64,000 nucleotides of DNA, from contig NZ_RKIC01000009.1 in assembly GCF_003755185.1 (NCBI RefSeq), positions 186,001 to 250,000 on the forward strand, given 5' to 3'. Numbering within the stretch: position 1 is the stretch's first letter; the number at the start of each line of letters is the position of its first letter. The notes under the pieces are model-generated. The model searched no databases. It had not been told where the DNA came from and was given only the letters and a program-made list of their open reading frames with translations. Origin of the DNA: Frigoribacterium sp. PhB24. Lineage in GTDB: Bacteria; Actinomycetota; Actinomycetes; Actinomycetales; Microbacteriaceae. The position numbers and the translations under genes were made by a program. Positions 29,605 through 38,802 of this stretch are shown piece by piece.

Positions 29605-30915
29605 ATGATCCAGACCACAGATCTGCGCGGTCTCGCGCCCACGCACGCCCAGCTGCTCGACCTCGTCCCGAGGTCCCACGCCGACGTCGGCGCCGCGACG
29701 GACGCCGCCCGACGCCTCGTCGACGACGTCCGTGAGCGGGGTGCCGCCGCCCTGCGTGACCAGGCGGCACGCTTCGACGGCGTCCGTCCCGACACGTTGC
29801 GCGTCGCCACGCAGACCATCGACGACGCCGTCGCGGCCCTCGATCCTCTGGTGAAGGAGGCGCTGGTCGAGTCGATCGCGCGAGTCACCGAGGCCAGCCG
29901 CGCGCAGGTGCCGGCGCCCACGACGACCCGTCCCGCTCCGGGCGCGATCATCGAGCAGCGGTGGCAGCCCGTCACACGAGCCGGCGTGTACGTACCCGGC
30001 GGCAAGGCCGTGTATCCCTCGAGCGTGGTGATGAACGTCGTCCCGGCGCAGGTGGCGGGGGTGGCGTCGATCGCCCTCGTGTCGCCGGCGCAGCGAGACC
30101 ACGATGGGGGAGTCCACCCCGTGATCTTGGGTGCTGCCGGGTTGCTCGGCATCGACGAGGTCTACGCGATCGGTGGGGCCGGGGCGATCGGGGCACTCGC
30201 CTACGGCGTCCCCGAGCTCGAGCTCGAGCCGGTCCAGGTCATCACCGGTCCCGGCAACAACTTCGTCGCGGCCGCCAAACAGCTCGTCCGGGGGCGCGTG
30301 GGCATCGACTCCGTGGCCGGTGCGACCGAGATCCTCGTGATCGCCGACGACTCGGCCGACCCCACGCTGGTCGCGGTCGACCTGATCAGCCAGGCCGAGC
30401 ACGACGAGGAGGCCTCGGCCGTGCTCGTGACGGACTCGGCACCGTTCGGTGAGGCGGTCGTCGCCGAACTGACCCGCCTCGTACCGCGCACCCTCAGCGC
30501 CGCCCGGGTCCGGACGGCCCTTTCCGGACGCCAGTCGGCGGTGGTCCTGGTCGACGACCTCCGCCAGGCCGCCGCGTTCAGCAACGCCTACGGGCCCGAG
30601 CACCTCGAGGTGCAGACCCGCGACGACGACGCCGTGCTGGCCGACATCACGGACGCGGGCGCGATCTTCGTCGGCCCCGACACTCCCGTCAGCCTCGGCG
30701 ACTATCTGGCCGGTTCCAACCACGTCCTGCCCACGAGTGGGCAGTCGCGGTTCTCGTCGGGGCTCGGCGCGTTCACGTTCCTCCGCCCGCAGCAGATAGT
30801 CCGGTACGACGCCGAGGCCCTGGGCGTGGTGGCCGAGCGGCTCGTGGCGTTGTCGAACGCCGAACTGTTGCCTGCCCACGGTGAGGCCGTCGCCGCCCGG
30901 CTCTCGCGACCCTGA
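29605..30915 (+). CDS. hisD: Histidinol dehydrogenase
   Basis: HisD oxidises L-histidinol to L-histidine in two NAD+-dependent, Zn-dependent steps, the end of histidine biosynthesis. 436 residues, typical. Motifs: AGVYVPGGKAVYPSSVVMNVVPAQVAG, ITGPGNNFVAAAKQLV, GVDSVAGATE-like GIDSVAGATEILVIAD, QAEHDEEASAVLVT and the C-terminal AGSNHVLPTSGQ. No other his gene is adjacent, so the rest of the pathway lies elsewhere or further out. Confidence 0.97.
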   Translation: MIQTTDLRGLAPTHAQLLDLVPRSHADVGAATDAARRLVDDVRERGAAALRDQAARFDGVRPDTLRVATQTIDDAVAALDPLVKEALVESIARVTEASRAQVPAPTTTRPAPGAIIEQRWQPVTRAGVYVPGGKAVYPSSVVMNVVPAQVAGVASIALVSPAQRDHDGGVHPVILGAAGLLGIDEVYAIGGAGAIGALAYGVPELELEPVQVITGPGNNFVAAAKQLVRGRVGIDSVAGATEILVIADDSADPTLVAVDLISQAEHDEEASAVLVTDSAPFGEAVVAELTRLVPRTLSAARVRTALSGRQSAVVLVDDLRQAAAFSNAYGPEHLEVQTRDDDAVLADITDAGAIFVGPDTPVSLGDYLAGSNHVLPTSGQSRFSSGLGAFTFLRPQQIVRYDAEALGVVAERLVALSNAELLPAHGEAVAARLSRP

Positions 30916-30981
30916 GCCGGGTCCGTAGGGCACGGCCACGGTCCGTCGCTCGTCGGGCGTCCGTCGTCGGGCCCGGCGTCC

Positions 30982-30989
30982 GATAATCT
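30982..30989 (+). promoter_or_regulatory. Candidate -10 for nrdR
   Basis: GATAATCT (TAATCT at 30984-30989) ends nine bases before the nrdR ATG. The 83-bp gap after hisD suggests a separate promoter with a very short or absent leader. No -35 seen. Confidence 0.4.
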
Positions 30990-30998
30990 GGCCGCACC

Positions 30999-31481
30999 AT
31001 GTTCTGCCCCTTCTGCCGCCACCCCGACTCCCGAGTCGTCGACTCCCGTACCAGCGACGACGGCACGTCGATCCGCCGTCGTCGGCAGTGCCCGAACTGC
31101 GGTCGCCGGTTCAGCACGACCGAGACCGCGAGCCTCAATGTGGTGAAGCGCAACGGCGTCCTCGAGCCGTTCAGTCGCGACAAGATCATCTCGGGCGTTC
31201 GCAAGGCCTGCCAGGGTCGCCCGGTGACCGACGGCGATCTCGCCGTGTTGGCCCAGAAGGTCGAAGAGTCCGTCCGTGCGAGCGGCGCGTCGCAGCTCGA
31301 GGCGAACGACATCGGTCTGGCCATCCTGCCCCCACTCCGTGACCTCGACGAGGTGGCCTACCTGCGCTTCGCCAGCGTCTACCAGGCCTTCGACTCGCTC
31401 GAGGACTTCGAGGCCTCCATCGGTCAACTGCGCGAGGAGCACGCGTCACGTCCTCGCCCCTCCCGATCGGTCGACGAGTGA
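30999..31481 (+). CDS. nrdR: Transcriptional repressor NrdR
   Basis: NrdR represses ribonucleotide reductase genes in response to dATP/ATP. 160 residues: N-terminal zinc ribbon with C3, C6, C31 and C34 ([17 protein letters not shown] and [15 protein letters not shown]), then an ATP-cone domain ([27 protein letters not shown], about 47-137). The stop overlaps the pyrD GTG (GTGA at 31478-31481). No NrdR box pair was recognised in the window, so its targets lie elsewhere. Confidence 0.97.
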   Translation: MFCPFCRHPDSRVVDSRTSDDGTSIRRRRQCPNCGRRFSTTETASLNVVKRNGVLEPFSRDKIISGVRKACQGRPVTDGDLAVLAQKVEESVRASGASQLEANDIGLAILPPLRDLDEVAYLRFASVYQAFDSLEDFEASIGQLREEHASRPRPSRSVDE

Positions 31482-32530
31482 GGAGCCCGTACCGCGTCCT
31501 GTTCGACACCGTCTTCGCCAAGATGGACCCCGAGGACGCCCACCATCTGGCCTTCCGGGTGATCACGGCCATCCCGAGGCTCGGTCTGGCCGGCATCGTC
31601 GGTCGCTTCACGGCCCCGGCGCCTTCCCTGGCCGTCGACGCTCTCGGGCTCCACTTCAGTTCACCCTTCGGGGTGGCCGCCGGTTTCGACAAAGAGGCCA
31701 CGGGCATCGCCGGTCTCGGGGCACTCGGATTCGGCCATGTCGAGGTGGGCACGGTGACGGCTCGGCCGCAGCCCGGCAACGAGCGCCCACGGCTCTTCCG
31801 TCTCGTGCCCGACCTCGCGGTCGTCAACCGGATGGGATTCAACAACTCCGGCGCCCATGCGGCTGCCCTCGAACTCAGCCGGGCCCGCTCGGCCCCCTCG
31901 CGACCCGTCATCGGCGTGAACATCGGAAAGAGCCGCGTCGTCGACGTCGACGACGCGATCGACGACTACCTCGCCAGCGCCCGCCTCCTGGCTCCGCTGG
32001 CGGACTACCTGGCCGTCAACGTCAGTTCTCCCAACACTCCAGGGCTGCGGGGGCTGCAAGAACTCGACAAGCTCGCGCCCCTGCTCGAGGCCGTCCGCGA
32101 TGCCGCAGGGCACACGCCCGTGCTGGTCAAGATCGCTCCCGACCTCGACGACGACGGTGTGCGACGGATCGGTGCGCTCGTCACCCGGCTCGGTCTGGCC
32201 GGTGTGATCGCCACCAACACGACTCTGTCGAGAGAGGGTCTCGCGAGCGACGAATCCGTCGTCGCGGCCGCGGGCGCCGGCGGTCTGTCGGGTGCGCCGC
32301 TCGCCGCCAGATCGATGGAGGTGCTCAGGCTCGTCCGCGAGTCCGTCCCGACCGAGACGTGCATCATCTCGGTCGGCGGGGTCTCGAGCGCCGCGGACGT
32401 CGACGAACGACTCCGGGCCGGGGCCACGTTGGTCCAGGGTTACACGGCGTTCCTCTATCGAGGGCCCCTCTGGGCCCGCCAGATCAACCGCGGCCTCGTC
32501 ACCCTCCGGCGTCGGAGGTCCGTCGTCTGA
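31478..32530 (+). CDS. pyrD: Quinone-dependent dihydroorotate dehydrogenase (class 2)
   Basis: PyrD oxidises dihydroorotate to orotate, passing electrons to membrane quinone; fourth step of pyrimidine synthesis. 350 residues: the N-terminal membrane-associating helices typical of class 2 ([25 protein letters not shown]), FMN site [23 protein letters not shown], the active-site segment [15 protein letters not shown] with catalytic Ser, and [30 protein letters not shown] start coupled to nrdR. Confidence 0.96.
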   Translation: MRSPYRVLFDTVFAKMDPEDAHHLAFRVITAIPRLGLAGIVGRFTAPAPSLAVDALGLHFSSPFGVAAGFDKEATGIAGLGALGFGHVEVGTVTARPQPGNERPRLFRLVPDLAVVNRMGFNNSGAHAAALELSRARSAPSRPVIGVNIGKSRVVDVDDAIDDYLASARLLAPLADYLAVNVSSPNTPGLRGLQELDKLAPLLEAVRDAAGHTPVLVKIAPDLDDDGVRRIGALVTRLGLAGVIATNTTLSREGLASDESVVAAAGAGGLSGAPLAARSMEVLRLVRESVPTETCIISVGGVSSAADVDERLRAGATLVQGYTAFLYRGPLWARQINRGLVTLRRRRSVV

Positions 32531-32563
32531 CGACGTCCTCGGTCGTCCGGCCGGGAAAGACGA

Positions 32564-32592
32564 ACGGCGTCACCCGAACCGGGTGACGCCGT
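32564..32592. terminator. Bidirectional hairpin between pyrD and the DUF3043 gene
   Basis: ACGGCGTCACCC and GGGTGACGCCGT form a perfect 12-bp stem around GAACC. It lies between two convergent stop codons; no strong U-run follows on either side. Confidence 0.75.
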
Positions 32593-32616
32593 GGGTCGGC
32601 GGGTGGCGCCCTCCGA

Positions 32617-33195
32617 TCAGGCCGTCGGGTACTCGCCGCGTTTGACCTGGGGCTTGGGCAGGCGCATGGGCTTGAGCTGCATGGCACGCATGGCGGCGTA
32701 CCAGCGGTTGCCCTTGCGGACGTTCTCGGCGCCGTACTTTGCGGCGAGCTTGCGATTGACGCTGCGGCCGACGATCAGGCAGTCCACCACGGCGAGGGCG
32801 AAGAAGCCCCAGAGCACGAGGAGGGTGATCGACTGAATGGCCGCCGACTGCACGAGCGTCATGGCGATGACGACGACCATGATGGGGATCATGGCCTCGC
32901 CGACGCTGAACCGCGCGTCGACGTGGTCGCGGATGAACCGACGTTGGGGGCCCTTGTCGCGGTCGGGCAGGAAACGCTCCTCGCCGTTCGCAAGACCGAC
33001 GCGCGCTCGGTCGCGTTGTTCGGCGAGACGGGCACGCTGTGCCTTCTGGGCTTCTTTGCCGGAGGCGACGAGCGGGCGCTGATTCGCGGCCTCACGCTCA
33101 CGCCGCGTGGGAGTCGGGCGACCCTTGCCGACCGCGGTCGACTCGGGTTCGGCGGCGGTGGTCGTCTCGGTCGTCTTGCTGTCTGGCTTGGCCAC
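32617..33195 (-). CDS. DUF3043 membrane protein
   Basis: A 192-residue protein of the actinobacterial DUF3043 family. The N-terminal 90 residues are charged (GKGRPTPTRREREAANQRPLV is the family signature; ARVGLANGEERFLPDRDKGPQRRFIRDHVDARFSV follows). Two membrane helices (about 102-122 and 124-145) precede a basic C-terminus containing RKLAAKYGAENVRKGNRWYAAMRAMQ. No biochemical function is established. GTG start with GAGGAT upstream; divergent from the M20 peptidase gene with only 41 bases between starts. Confidence 0.9.
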   Translation of the reverse strand: MAKPDSKTTETTTAAEPESTAVGKGRPTPTRREREAANQRPLVASGKEAQKAQRARLAEQRDRARVGLANGEERFLPDRDKGPQRRFIRDHVDARFSVGEAMIPIMVVVIAMTLVQSAAIQSITLLVLWGFFALAVVDCLIVGRSVNRKLAAKYGAENVRKGNRWYAAMRAMQLKPMRLPKPQVKRGEYPTA

Positions 33196-33223
33196 GGGAG
33201 ATCCTCAGGGTTGTCCGAGTTCC

Positions 33224-33231
33224 TAAGATTA
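33224..33231. promoter_or_regulatory. Overlapping divergent -10 elements (DUF3043 gene and M20 peptidase gene)
   Basis: TAAGAT (33224-33229, plus strand) lies seven bases before the peptidase ATG, implying a leaderless mRNA. The minus strand reads TAATCT over 33231-33226, suited to the DUF3043 gene with a leader of about 24 bases. The two elements overlap, so the promoters should compete. Confidence 0.5.
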
Positions 33232-33236
33232 CCTGC

Positions 33237-34652
33237 ATGAGCGACTCGCAGCATCCTGTCCGACCGACCGATCCCCGTACTGTCAGCGAACTCGCGGAGG
33301 CCGTGCATGCGGGTCTGCCCGCGACGATCGCCGATCTCGGTGCCCTCGTGCGCATCCCCTCCGTCTCGTGGGAGGCGTTCGACCCCGAGCACGTGCGACG
33401 CAGCGCCGACGCGGTGGCCGCCCTGGTCGAGGGCACGGGCCTTTTCGACCGGGTGACCGTGAGCAGGGCACCCATCGGCGACAGCGGCACGCTCGGCCAG
33501 CCCGCCGTGCTCGCGCGTCGGGCGCCTCGGGACGGCAAGCCGACCATCCTGCTGTACGCGCACCACGACGTGCAGCCGCAGGGGGACGACGCCGACTGGG
33601 ACACCCCTCCGTTCGAGCCGACGGTCAAGGGAGACCGGCTGTACGGACGTGGGGCGTCCGACGACAAAGCAGGTGTGATGACCCACGTGGCGGCCTTGCG
33701 AGCGGTGCACGAGGTCCTCGGTGACGACCTCGGTGTCGGCGTGTCGTTGTTCATCGAGGGCGAAGAGGAGTTCGGTTCGCGTTCCTTCGCCGATTTCCTG
33801 GCGCAGCACGAGGACGAGCTCCGAGCCGACGTCATCGTCGTGGCCGACTCCGACAACTGGAGCACGACCGTTCCCGCCATCACCGTCGGACTGCGCGGCA
33901 ACGTGACCTTCCGCTTGACCGTCCGCACGCTGGCCCACGCCTCCCACTCCGGCATGCTCGGCGGCGCCGTCCCCGACGCGATGATGGCCATGGTGAAGTT
34001 GTTGGCGACCCTGCACGACGACGACGGCAGCGTGGCCGTGGTCGGGCTGACGAGCCGCGAGGCCGACCACCCCGAGCAGAGCGAGCAGCAGCTGCGCGAC
34101 GACAGCGGGCTGCTCGAGGGGGTGACACCGATCGGACGAGGCCCGATCCTCAGCCGGATGTGGTCGCAGCCGTCGATCACCGTGACCGGCATCGACGCGC
34201 CGTCGGTCGCCAACGCGTCCAACACGCTGAGCCCCGAGGTGTCCGTCCGCATCAGTGCCCGCATCGCTCCCGGGCAGACCGCGGACGACGCCTACGCCGC
34301 CCTCGACGCGCACCTGCACGGGCACGCGCCCTTCGGGGCGCACGTCCGCATCGACGACGTCGACCGCGGAGACCCGTTCCTCGTCGACACGAGCGGCACG
34401 GCGATCGCCGACGCCACCGTCGCGATGACCGAGGGGTGGGGCGAGGCGCCGGTCCAGACGGGCATCGGCGGGTCGATCCCGTTCATCGCCGACCTCGTCA
34501 GGACCTTCCCCGAGGCCCAGATCCTCGTGACCGGCGTCGAGGACCCCGACACGCGTGCCCACAGCCCGAACGAATCCCAGCACCTCGGGGTGCTGCACCG
34601 GGCGATCCTCAGCGAGGCCATCCTGCTCGCACGCCTGGACGCGCGAGGCTGA
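33237..34652 (+). CDS. M20 family metallo-dipeptidase
   Basis: A 471-residue M20A/M20F-type zinc peptidase, probably a cytoplasmic dipeptidase. Metal and catalytic motifs: LLYAHHDVQP (first His ligand and catalytic Asp), YGRGASDDKAG (bridging Asp), EGEEEFGS (catalytic Glu and ligand Glu), VADSDNWS, and ANAS with the C-terminal His in HSPNESQH. The lid/dimerisation domain sits between. Substrate is not predictable. The ATG at 33237 directly follows a -10, so it is probably leaderless; upstream open frame lacks similarity. Confidence 0.92.
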   Translation: MSDSQHPVRPTDPRTVSELAEAVHAGLPATIADLGALVRIPSVSWEAFDPEHVRRSADAVAALVEGTGLFDRVTVSRAPIGDSGTLGQPAVLARRAPRDGKPTILLYAHHDVQPQGDDADWDTPPFEPTVKGDRLYGRGASDDKAGVMTHVAALRAVHEVLGDDLGVGVSLFIEGEEEFGSRSFADFLAQHEDELRADVIVVADSDNWSTTVPAITVGLRGNVTFRLTVRTLAHASHSGMLGGAVPDAMMAMVKLLATLHDDDGSVAVVGLTSREADHPEQSEQQLRDDSGLLEGVTPIGRGPILSRMWSQPSITVTGIDAPSVANASNTLSPEVSVRISARIAPGQTADDAYAALDAHLHGHAPFGAHVRIDDVDRGDPFLVDTSGTAIADATVAMTEGWGEAPVQTGIGGSIPFIADLVRTFPEAQILVTGVEDPDTRAHSPNESQHLGVLHRAILSEAILLARLDARG

Positions 34653-34659
34653 CCGGCGC

Positions 34660-34707
34660 GAGCCGTGCCTCCTCCGCCCCGGTCGACGTCCCGAGGAGGC
34701 GCGGCTC
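34660..34707 (+). terminator. Long-stem terminator hairpin after the M20 gene
   Basis: GAGCCGTGCCTCCTC pairs with GAGGAGGCGCGGCTC (15 bp, one G-U) around an 18-base loop. The right arm contains a copy of the decamer repeat (34694-34703) and the left arm a near copy, so the hairpin looks built from two inverted repeat units. Confidence 0.75.
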
Positions 34708-34786
34708 CGGAACAAAACCGGCTCTCGGCTGCTTACACTGGTCGACGACGAGTGCCCCGCACTCGACCCGGCCCGAAGGAGGCACC

Positions 34787-35149
34787 ATGACCGACATCGC
34801 AACCGCTCCCGTCGACGCGAAGGCGCACGGCGTGACGATCACGTCCACCGCCGCGGACAAGGTGAAGAGCCTGCTCACGCAAGAGGGCCGGGACGACCTC
34901 CGCCTTCGCGTGGCCGTCCAGCCCGGTGGCTGCTCAGGGCTCATCTACCAGCTGTACTTCGACGAGCGCATGCTCGACGGTGACGCCACGGTCGACTTCG
35001 ACGGCGTCGAGGTCATCGTCGACAAGATGAGCGTTCCGTACCTCGACGGCGCCGCGATCGATTTCGAGGACACCATCCAGAAGCAGGGGTTCACCATCGA
35101 CAACCCCAACGCTCAGGGCAGCTGCGCCTGCGGCGACAGCTTCCACTGA
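34787..35149 (+). CDS. erpA: A-type iron-sulfur cluster insertion protein
   Basis: A 120-residue HesB/IscA/ErpA family protein carrying Fe-S clusters to apoproteins. The three ligand cysteines are C49 (PGGCSG), C113 and C115 (GSCACGDSF). ITSTAADKVKSLL and VDKMSVPYLDGAAIDFED are family motifs. ATG with GAAGGAGG upstream. It stands alone just before the cytochrome oxidase operon; the Rieske protein QcrA in this window is a plausible client, which is inference. The symbol erpA is by family; IscA cannot be excluded. Confidence 0.93.
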   Translation: MTDIATAPVDAKAHGVTITSTAADKVKSLLTQEGRDDLRLRVAVQPGGCSGLIYQLYFDERMLDGDATVDFDGVEVIVDKMSVPYLDGAAIDFEDTIQKQGFTIDNPNAQGSCACGDSFH

Positions 35150-35181
35150 TCGTCGAGGGGCGGCTCCGAGTCGTCCGTCGT

Positions 35182-35211
35182 GAGGGGATCATCCGCGAGG
35201 GTGGTCCCCTC
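35182..35211 (+). terminator. Hairpin after erpA
   Basis: GAGGGGATCA pairs with TGGTCCCCTC (10 bp, one G-U) over a 10-base loop, 33 bases past the erpA stop. No U-run; likely terminator separating erpA from ctaC. Confidence 0.6.
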
Positions 35212-35356
35212 TCGTGCGTCTCGGGGTCGTTGTCGCTCGACGTCGAGAGGCTTCCGGCGCGTGCCGTGCGCTGGGGGGTCGAACCTGCGAGTAAGCTAGG
35301 CAGGTCCCCGTGAACACTGGGAACACCCCCACTGTCGTGTCATCCGAGAGGTAACA

Positions 35357-36253
35357 GTGCGTTCTAACCGCCGTCTTCGTTGGGCTGCCGCCCCCATGGC
35401 AGTCGTCCTGGCTCTCGTGCTAGCGGGGTGCACCACCGACCAGCTGCAGGGGTGGCTGCCCACCACCGCGGGCACGACCAACCACGTGGACCGCGTCATC
35501 GGCCTCTGGGTCACCTCGTGGATCGTCCTCCTCATCGTCGGTGTCATCGTGTGGGGCCTCATCATCTGGGTCTGCGTGGCCTACCGCCGCCGCAAGGGCC
35601 AGACCGGTCTCCCTGTCCAGCTGCGCTACAACATGCCGATCGAGATCTTCTACACGGTCGTGCCGCTCATCCTCGTGCTGGGCTTCTTCGCCTTCACCGC
35701 GCGTGACCAGGCCGCCATCGAAGAGCCCACCGCGAGCCCTGACGTCAAGATCGACGTCTACGCCAAGCGTTGGGCCTGGGACTTCAACTACATCGACCAG
35801 CAGAACGAAGACGAGAGCGTCTACTACCAGGGCATCCAGGCGCAAGAGCTCGGCGACGGCACCGTCGACGAGAGCCAGCTGCCCGAGTTGTACCTGCCGG
35901 TCGGCAAAACGGTACAGATCGACCTCAAGTCGCGCGACGTGGCGCACTCGTTCTGGATCATCGACTTCCTCTACAAGAAGGACACGATCCCCGGCAAGAC
36001 CAACTCGATGTACTTCACGCCCGAGAAAGAGGGCACGTTCAGCGGCAAGTGCGCCGAGCTGTGCGGCGAGTACCACTCGTTGATGCTCTTCAACGTCAAG
36101 GTCGTCTCCCAGTCCGAGTACGACCAGTACCTCGCGTCGCTCGACGCCGAGGGCAACACCGGTCTGCTGGGCGACCAGTACAACACCAACACCAACCAGC
36201 CCGGCACCGAGGCACCCGCCAACGCCGCCGGCACAGAAGACTCCGAGAAGTAA
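35357..36253 (+). CDS. ctaC: Cytochrome c oxidase subunit II (lipoprotein)
   Basis: CtaC carries the CuA centre that takes electrons into the aa3 oxidase. 298 residues: lipoprotein signal with VLAGC (lipobox, C25), two membrane helices (about 45-70 and 92-112), then the cupredoxin domain. CuA ligands are in [12 protein letters not shown] (C232, C236, H240, M243), with DVAHSFWI supplying the other His and WAWDFNYID the Trp. A short extension after the domain ends in TEDSEK. GTG start with GAGAGGTAACA upstream. First gene of ctaC-ctaD-ctaF. Confidence 0.96.
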   Translation: MRSNRRLRWAAAPMAVVLALVLAGCTTDQLQGWLPTTAGTTNHVDRVIGLWVTSWIVLLIVGVIVWGLIIWVCVAYRRRKGQTGLPVQLRYNMPIEIFYTVVPLILVLGFFAFTARDQAAIEEPTASPDVKIDVYAKRWAWDFNYIDQQNEDESVYYQGIQAQELGDGTVDESQLPELYLPVGKTVQIDLKSRDVAHSFWIIDFLYKKDTIPGKTNSMYFTPEKEGTFSGKCAELCGEYHSLMLFNVKVVSQSEYDQYLASLDAEGNTGLLGDQYNTNTNQPGTEAPANAAGTEDSEK

Positions 36254-36264
36254 GGCACGGTTCG

Positions 36265-38010
36265 ATGAGCTCAGCCACCGCCACCCGTCCCACCACCGGC
36301 GGGACCTCGTCCGGTCAGAACTTCGGCGCCTCGAAGGTCGGCCGCAAGGGCAACGTCGTCGTCAACTGGATCACGTCGACGGACCACAAGACGATCGGGT
36401 ACATGTACCTGATCACGTCGTTCCTCTTCTTCTGCCTCGGCGGCGTCATGGCGTTGATCATCCGTGCCCAGCTGTTCGCGCCGGGTCTCGAGATCGTCGC
36501 GACGAAAGAGCAGTACAACCAGCTCTTCACGATGCACGGCACGATCATGTTGCTCATGTTCGCGACGCCCCTTTTCTCTGGCTTCGCGAACGTGCTCATG
36601 CCGCTGCAGATCGGTGCGCCGGACGTCGCGTTCCCCCGCCTCAACGGCTTCGCCTTCTGGCTCTACTCGTTCGGGTCGATCATCGCCGTCGCAGGCTTCC
36701 TTACCCCGCAGGGCGCAGCCTCGTTCGGTTGGTTCGCCTACGCTCCGCTCAGCGACACGACGTTCTCTCCAGGACTCGGTGGCAACCTGTGGGTCTTCGG
36801 TCTGGGTCTCACCGGTTTCAGCACGATCCTCGGATCGGTGAACTTCATCACCACGATCGTGTCGATGCGGGCCCCGGGCATGACCATGTGGCGGATGCCG
36901 ATCTTCACCTGGAACACCCTGATCACCTCGATCCTCGTGATCATGGCTTTCCCGGTGCTCGCGGCTGCACTCTTCGGACTCGGTTTCGACCGCGTCTTCG
37001 ACGCCCAGGTCTTCAACCCGGCCAACGGAGGCGCCATCCTGTGGCAGCACCTCTTCTGGTTCTTCGGCCACCCCGAGGTCTACATCATCGCCCTGCCGTT
37101 CTTCGGCATCGTGTCCGAGGTGTTCCCGGTCTTCAGCCGCAAGCCGATCTTCGGCTACAAGACTCTGGTCTACGCGACCATCTCGATCGCGGCACTGTCG
37201 GTCACGGTGTGGGCACACCACATGTACGTCACCGGTTCCGTCCTGCTGCCGTTCTTCTCGCTGATGACCATGCTCATCGCGGTCCCCACCGGGGTGAAGA
37301 TCTTCAACTGGATCGGCACCATGTGGCGCGGGTCGGTCACGTTCGAGACGCCCATGCTCTGGGCCATCGGCTTCTTGATCACCTTCACCTTCGGTGGCCT
37401 CACGGGCGTCATCCTCGCGTCGCCCCCTCTCGACTTCCACGTGTCCGACACCTACTTCGTCGTGGCTCACTTCCACTACGTCGTCTTCGGCACCGTCGTG
37501 TTCGCGATGTTCTCCGGCTTCTACTTCTGGTGGCCGAAATGGACGGGCAAGATGCTCAACGAGCGTCTCGGCAAGATCCACTTCTGGATGCTGTTCATCG
37601 GCTTCCACACGACGTTCCTCGTGCAGCACTGGCTCGGCGTCATGGGCATGCCTCGCCGCTACGCCACGTACCAGCCCGAGGACCACTTCACGTGGATGAA
37701 CCAGCTCTCGACCATCGGGGCAATGCTCCTCGGCGTCTCGATCCTGCCGTTCCTGTACAACGTCTACATCACCGCTCGCCGTGCTCCCAAGGTCGAGGTC
37801 AACGACCCATGGGGCTACTCACGCTCGCTCGAGTGGGCCACGTCCTGCCCTCCGCCGCGACACAACTTCACGTCGATCCCGCGAATCCGTTCCGAGTCGC
37901 CGGCCTTCGACCTGAACCACCCCGAGGCGGGCCTGCCCGTCGGCATCGGTCCGGTGAAGGATGCTCCGGATGCCCCCACGTATGACGCCTCCAGCGAGAA
38001 AGTGAAGTAG
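36265..38010 (+). CDS. ctaD: Cytochrome c oxidase subunit I
   Basis: Heme-copper oxidase catalytic subunit reducing O2 and pumping protons. 581 residues with 12 membrane helices. Heme and copper site: [18 protein letters not shown] (CuB ligand H269 cross-linked to Y273), WAHHMYVTG (two CuB His) and [10 protein letters not shown] (heme ligands). The D-channel segment is recognisable in the family's order. ATG at 36265, 12 bases after ctaC, with AAGG. It works in a supercomplex with the QcrCAB genes at 39.6-43.2 kb. Confidence 0.98.
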   Translation: MSSATATRPTTGGTSSGQNFGASKVGRKGNVVVNWITSTDHKTIGYMYLITSFLFFCLGGVMALIIRAQLFAPGLEIVATKEQYNQLFTMHGTIMLLMFATPLFSGFANVLMPLQIGAPDVAFPRLNGFAFWLYSFGSIIAVAGFLTPQGAASFGWFAYAPLSDTTFSPGLGGNLWVFGLGLTGFSTILGSVNFITTIVSMRAPGMTMWRMPIFTWNTLITSILVIMAFPVLAAALFGLGFDRVFDAQVFNPANGGAILWQHLFWFFGHPEVYIIALPFFGIVSEVFPVFSRKPIFGYKTLVYATISIAALSVTVWAHHMYVTGSVLLPFFSLMTMLIAVPTGVKIFNWIGTMWRGSVTFETPMLWAIGFLITFTFGGLTGVILASPPLDFHVSDTYFVVAHFHYVVFGTVVFAMFSGFYFWWPKWTGKMLNERLGKIHFWMLFIGFHTTFLVQHWLGVMGMPRRYATYQPEDHFTWMNQLSTIGAMLLGVSILPFLYNVYITARRAPKVEVNDPWGYSRSLEWATSCPPPRHNFTSIPRIRSESPAFDLNHPEAGLPVGIGPVKDAPDAPTYDASSEKVK

Positions 38011-38015
38011 TCCCG

Positions 38016-38432
38016 ATGAAGACCAACGCGACGTTGTTCTGGATCCTCGCGATCTTCTTCTTCCTCATGTGCGCCGTCTACGTACTGTGGAGCCTGCTCG
38101 ACACGGGTCGTGTCGAATGGGCCGGCACGCTCGGCATCGGGCTGGCGGGCATGCTCGGTGCCTTCCTGGCCTTCTACATGGGTCGCTCGCACGCCACACA
38201 GGGGGGCGAACTTCCCGAGGACCGTCTGGACGCCAACATCGACGACGGCGACCCCGAGATGGGCTTCTTCAGCCCGTGGTCGTGGTGGCCCATCATTCTG
38301 GCCGCCGGCTGCAGCCTGATCTTCCTGGCGTTGGCCGTCGGCATGTGGATCATCTACATCGGAGCCGCCCTCACGGCCGTGGCTCTGGTCGGATGGGTCT
38401 ACGAGTACTACCGCGGCAACTTCGCGCACTGA
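38016..38432 (+). CDS. ctaF: Cytochrome c oxidase subunit IV, actinobacterial type
   Basis: A 138-residue protein of the actinobacterial CtaF/subunit 4 family. Four membrane segments: two at 7-27 and 35-55, two at 84-103 and 105-125. Family motif DDGDPEMGFFSPWSWWPI lies between the helix pairs, and VYEYYRGNFAH is the C-terminus. It stabilises the bcc-aa3 supercomplex in Corynebacterium and Mycobacterium. It starts five bases after ctaD and is followed by a terminator hairpin. Confidence 0.95.
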   Translation: MKTNATLFWILAIFFFLMCAVYVLWSLLDTGRVEWAGTLGIGLAGMLGAFLAFYMGRSHATQGGELPEDRLDANIDDGDPEMGFFSPWSWWPIILAAGCSLIFLALAVGMWIIYIGAALTAVALVGWVYEYYRGNFAH

Positions 38433-38455
38433 TTTCACTCCTCCCTCGAGTTGCC

Positions 38456-38483
38456 AGGGCGTCGGTCTACGGACCGGCGCCCT
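38456..38483 (+). terminator. Terminator of the ctaCDF operon
   Basis: AGGGCGTCGGTC pairs with GACCGGCGCCCT (12 bp, one G-U) closed by a very stable UACG tetraloop, 24 bases after the ctaF stop; followed by TCGTCGTCT. Confidence 0.8.
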
Positions 38484-38577
38484 TCGTCGTCTCTGCTCAC
38501 GGGTTAGGTCAGTGCCCTCCGGGCCAGCGTGCGGAATCGGGCGTGCCCAGGACGCCGATCCGTGCCAGCATGCCGCC

Positions 38578-38802
38578 ATGGACATCGAAAGATGGTGGCC
38601 CACGCTGAGCGTCGGGGCGCGGGAGTGGCTGACGGTCGACAACGGTGATGCCGTTCCCGAGTGAGTACTCGATCAGATCGTCGCCGCCGGCGGTGACTCA
38701 GGGACCGAGTCCGGGTGGCTCGGGCGCAACGGCCTGGAAGGCGTCTTTCTCTCTGACGGAGCCACCGATTGGATCGAGGCGGTCGCGAACGGGGAATCGT
38801 GA
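38578..38802 (+). pseudogene. Small protein gene broken by an in-frame TGA
   Basis: From the ATG at 38578 one frame reads MDIERWWPTLSVGAREWL and continues to Glu28, meets TGA (38662-38664), then carries on coherently as VLDQIVAAGGDSG to DWIEAVANGES and a second TGA at 38800-38802. The whole is 74 codons with one internal stop at codon 29. Aromatic and acidic content resembles small actinobacterial hypothetical proteins, but I cannot name the family. No ribosome binding site of note. A single substitution (TGA from CGA, for example) would explain it; a sequencing error cannot be excluded. Confidence 0.5.

Noticed and set aside
34709-34734. SigH-type promoter before erpA (GGAAC, 18 bases, CTT)
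   Set aside because: The -10 has C in place of the conserved G of GTT; a TACACT element nearby explains expression as well.
38578-38802. Internal TGA read as selenocysteine
   Set aside because: No selenocysteine machinery or SECIS-like hairpin is visible and the family is not known as a selenoprotein; a broken gene or sequence error is simpler.
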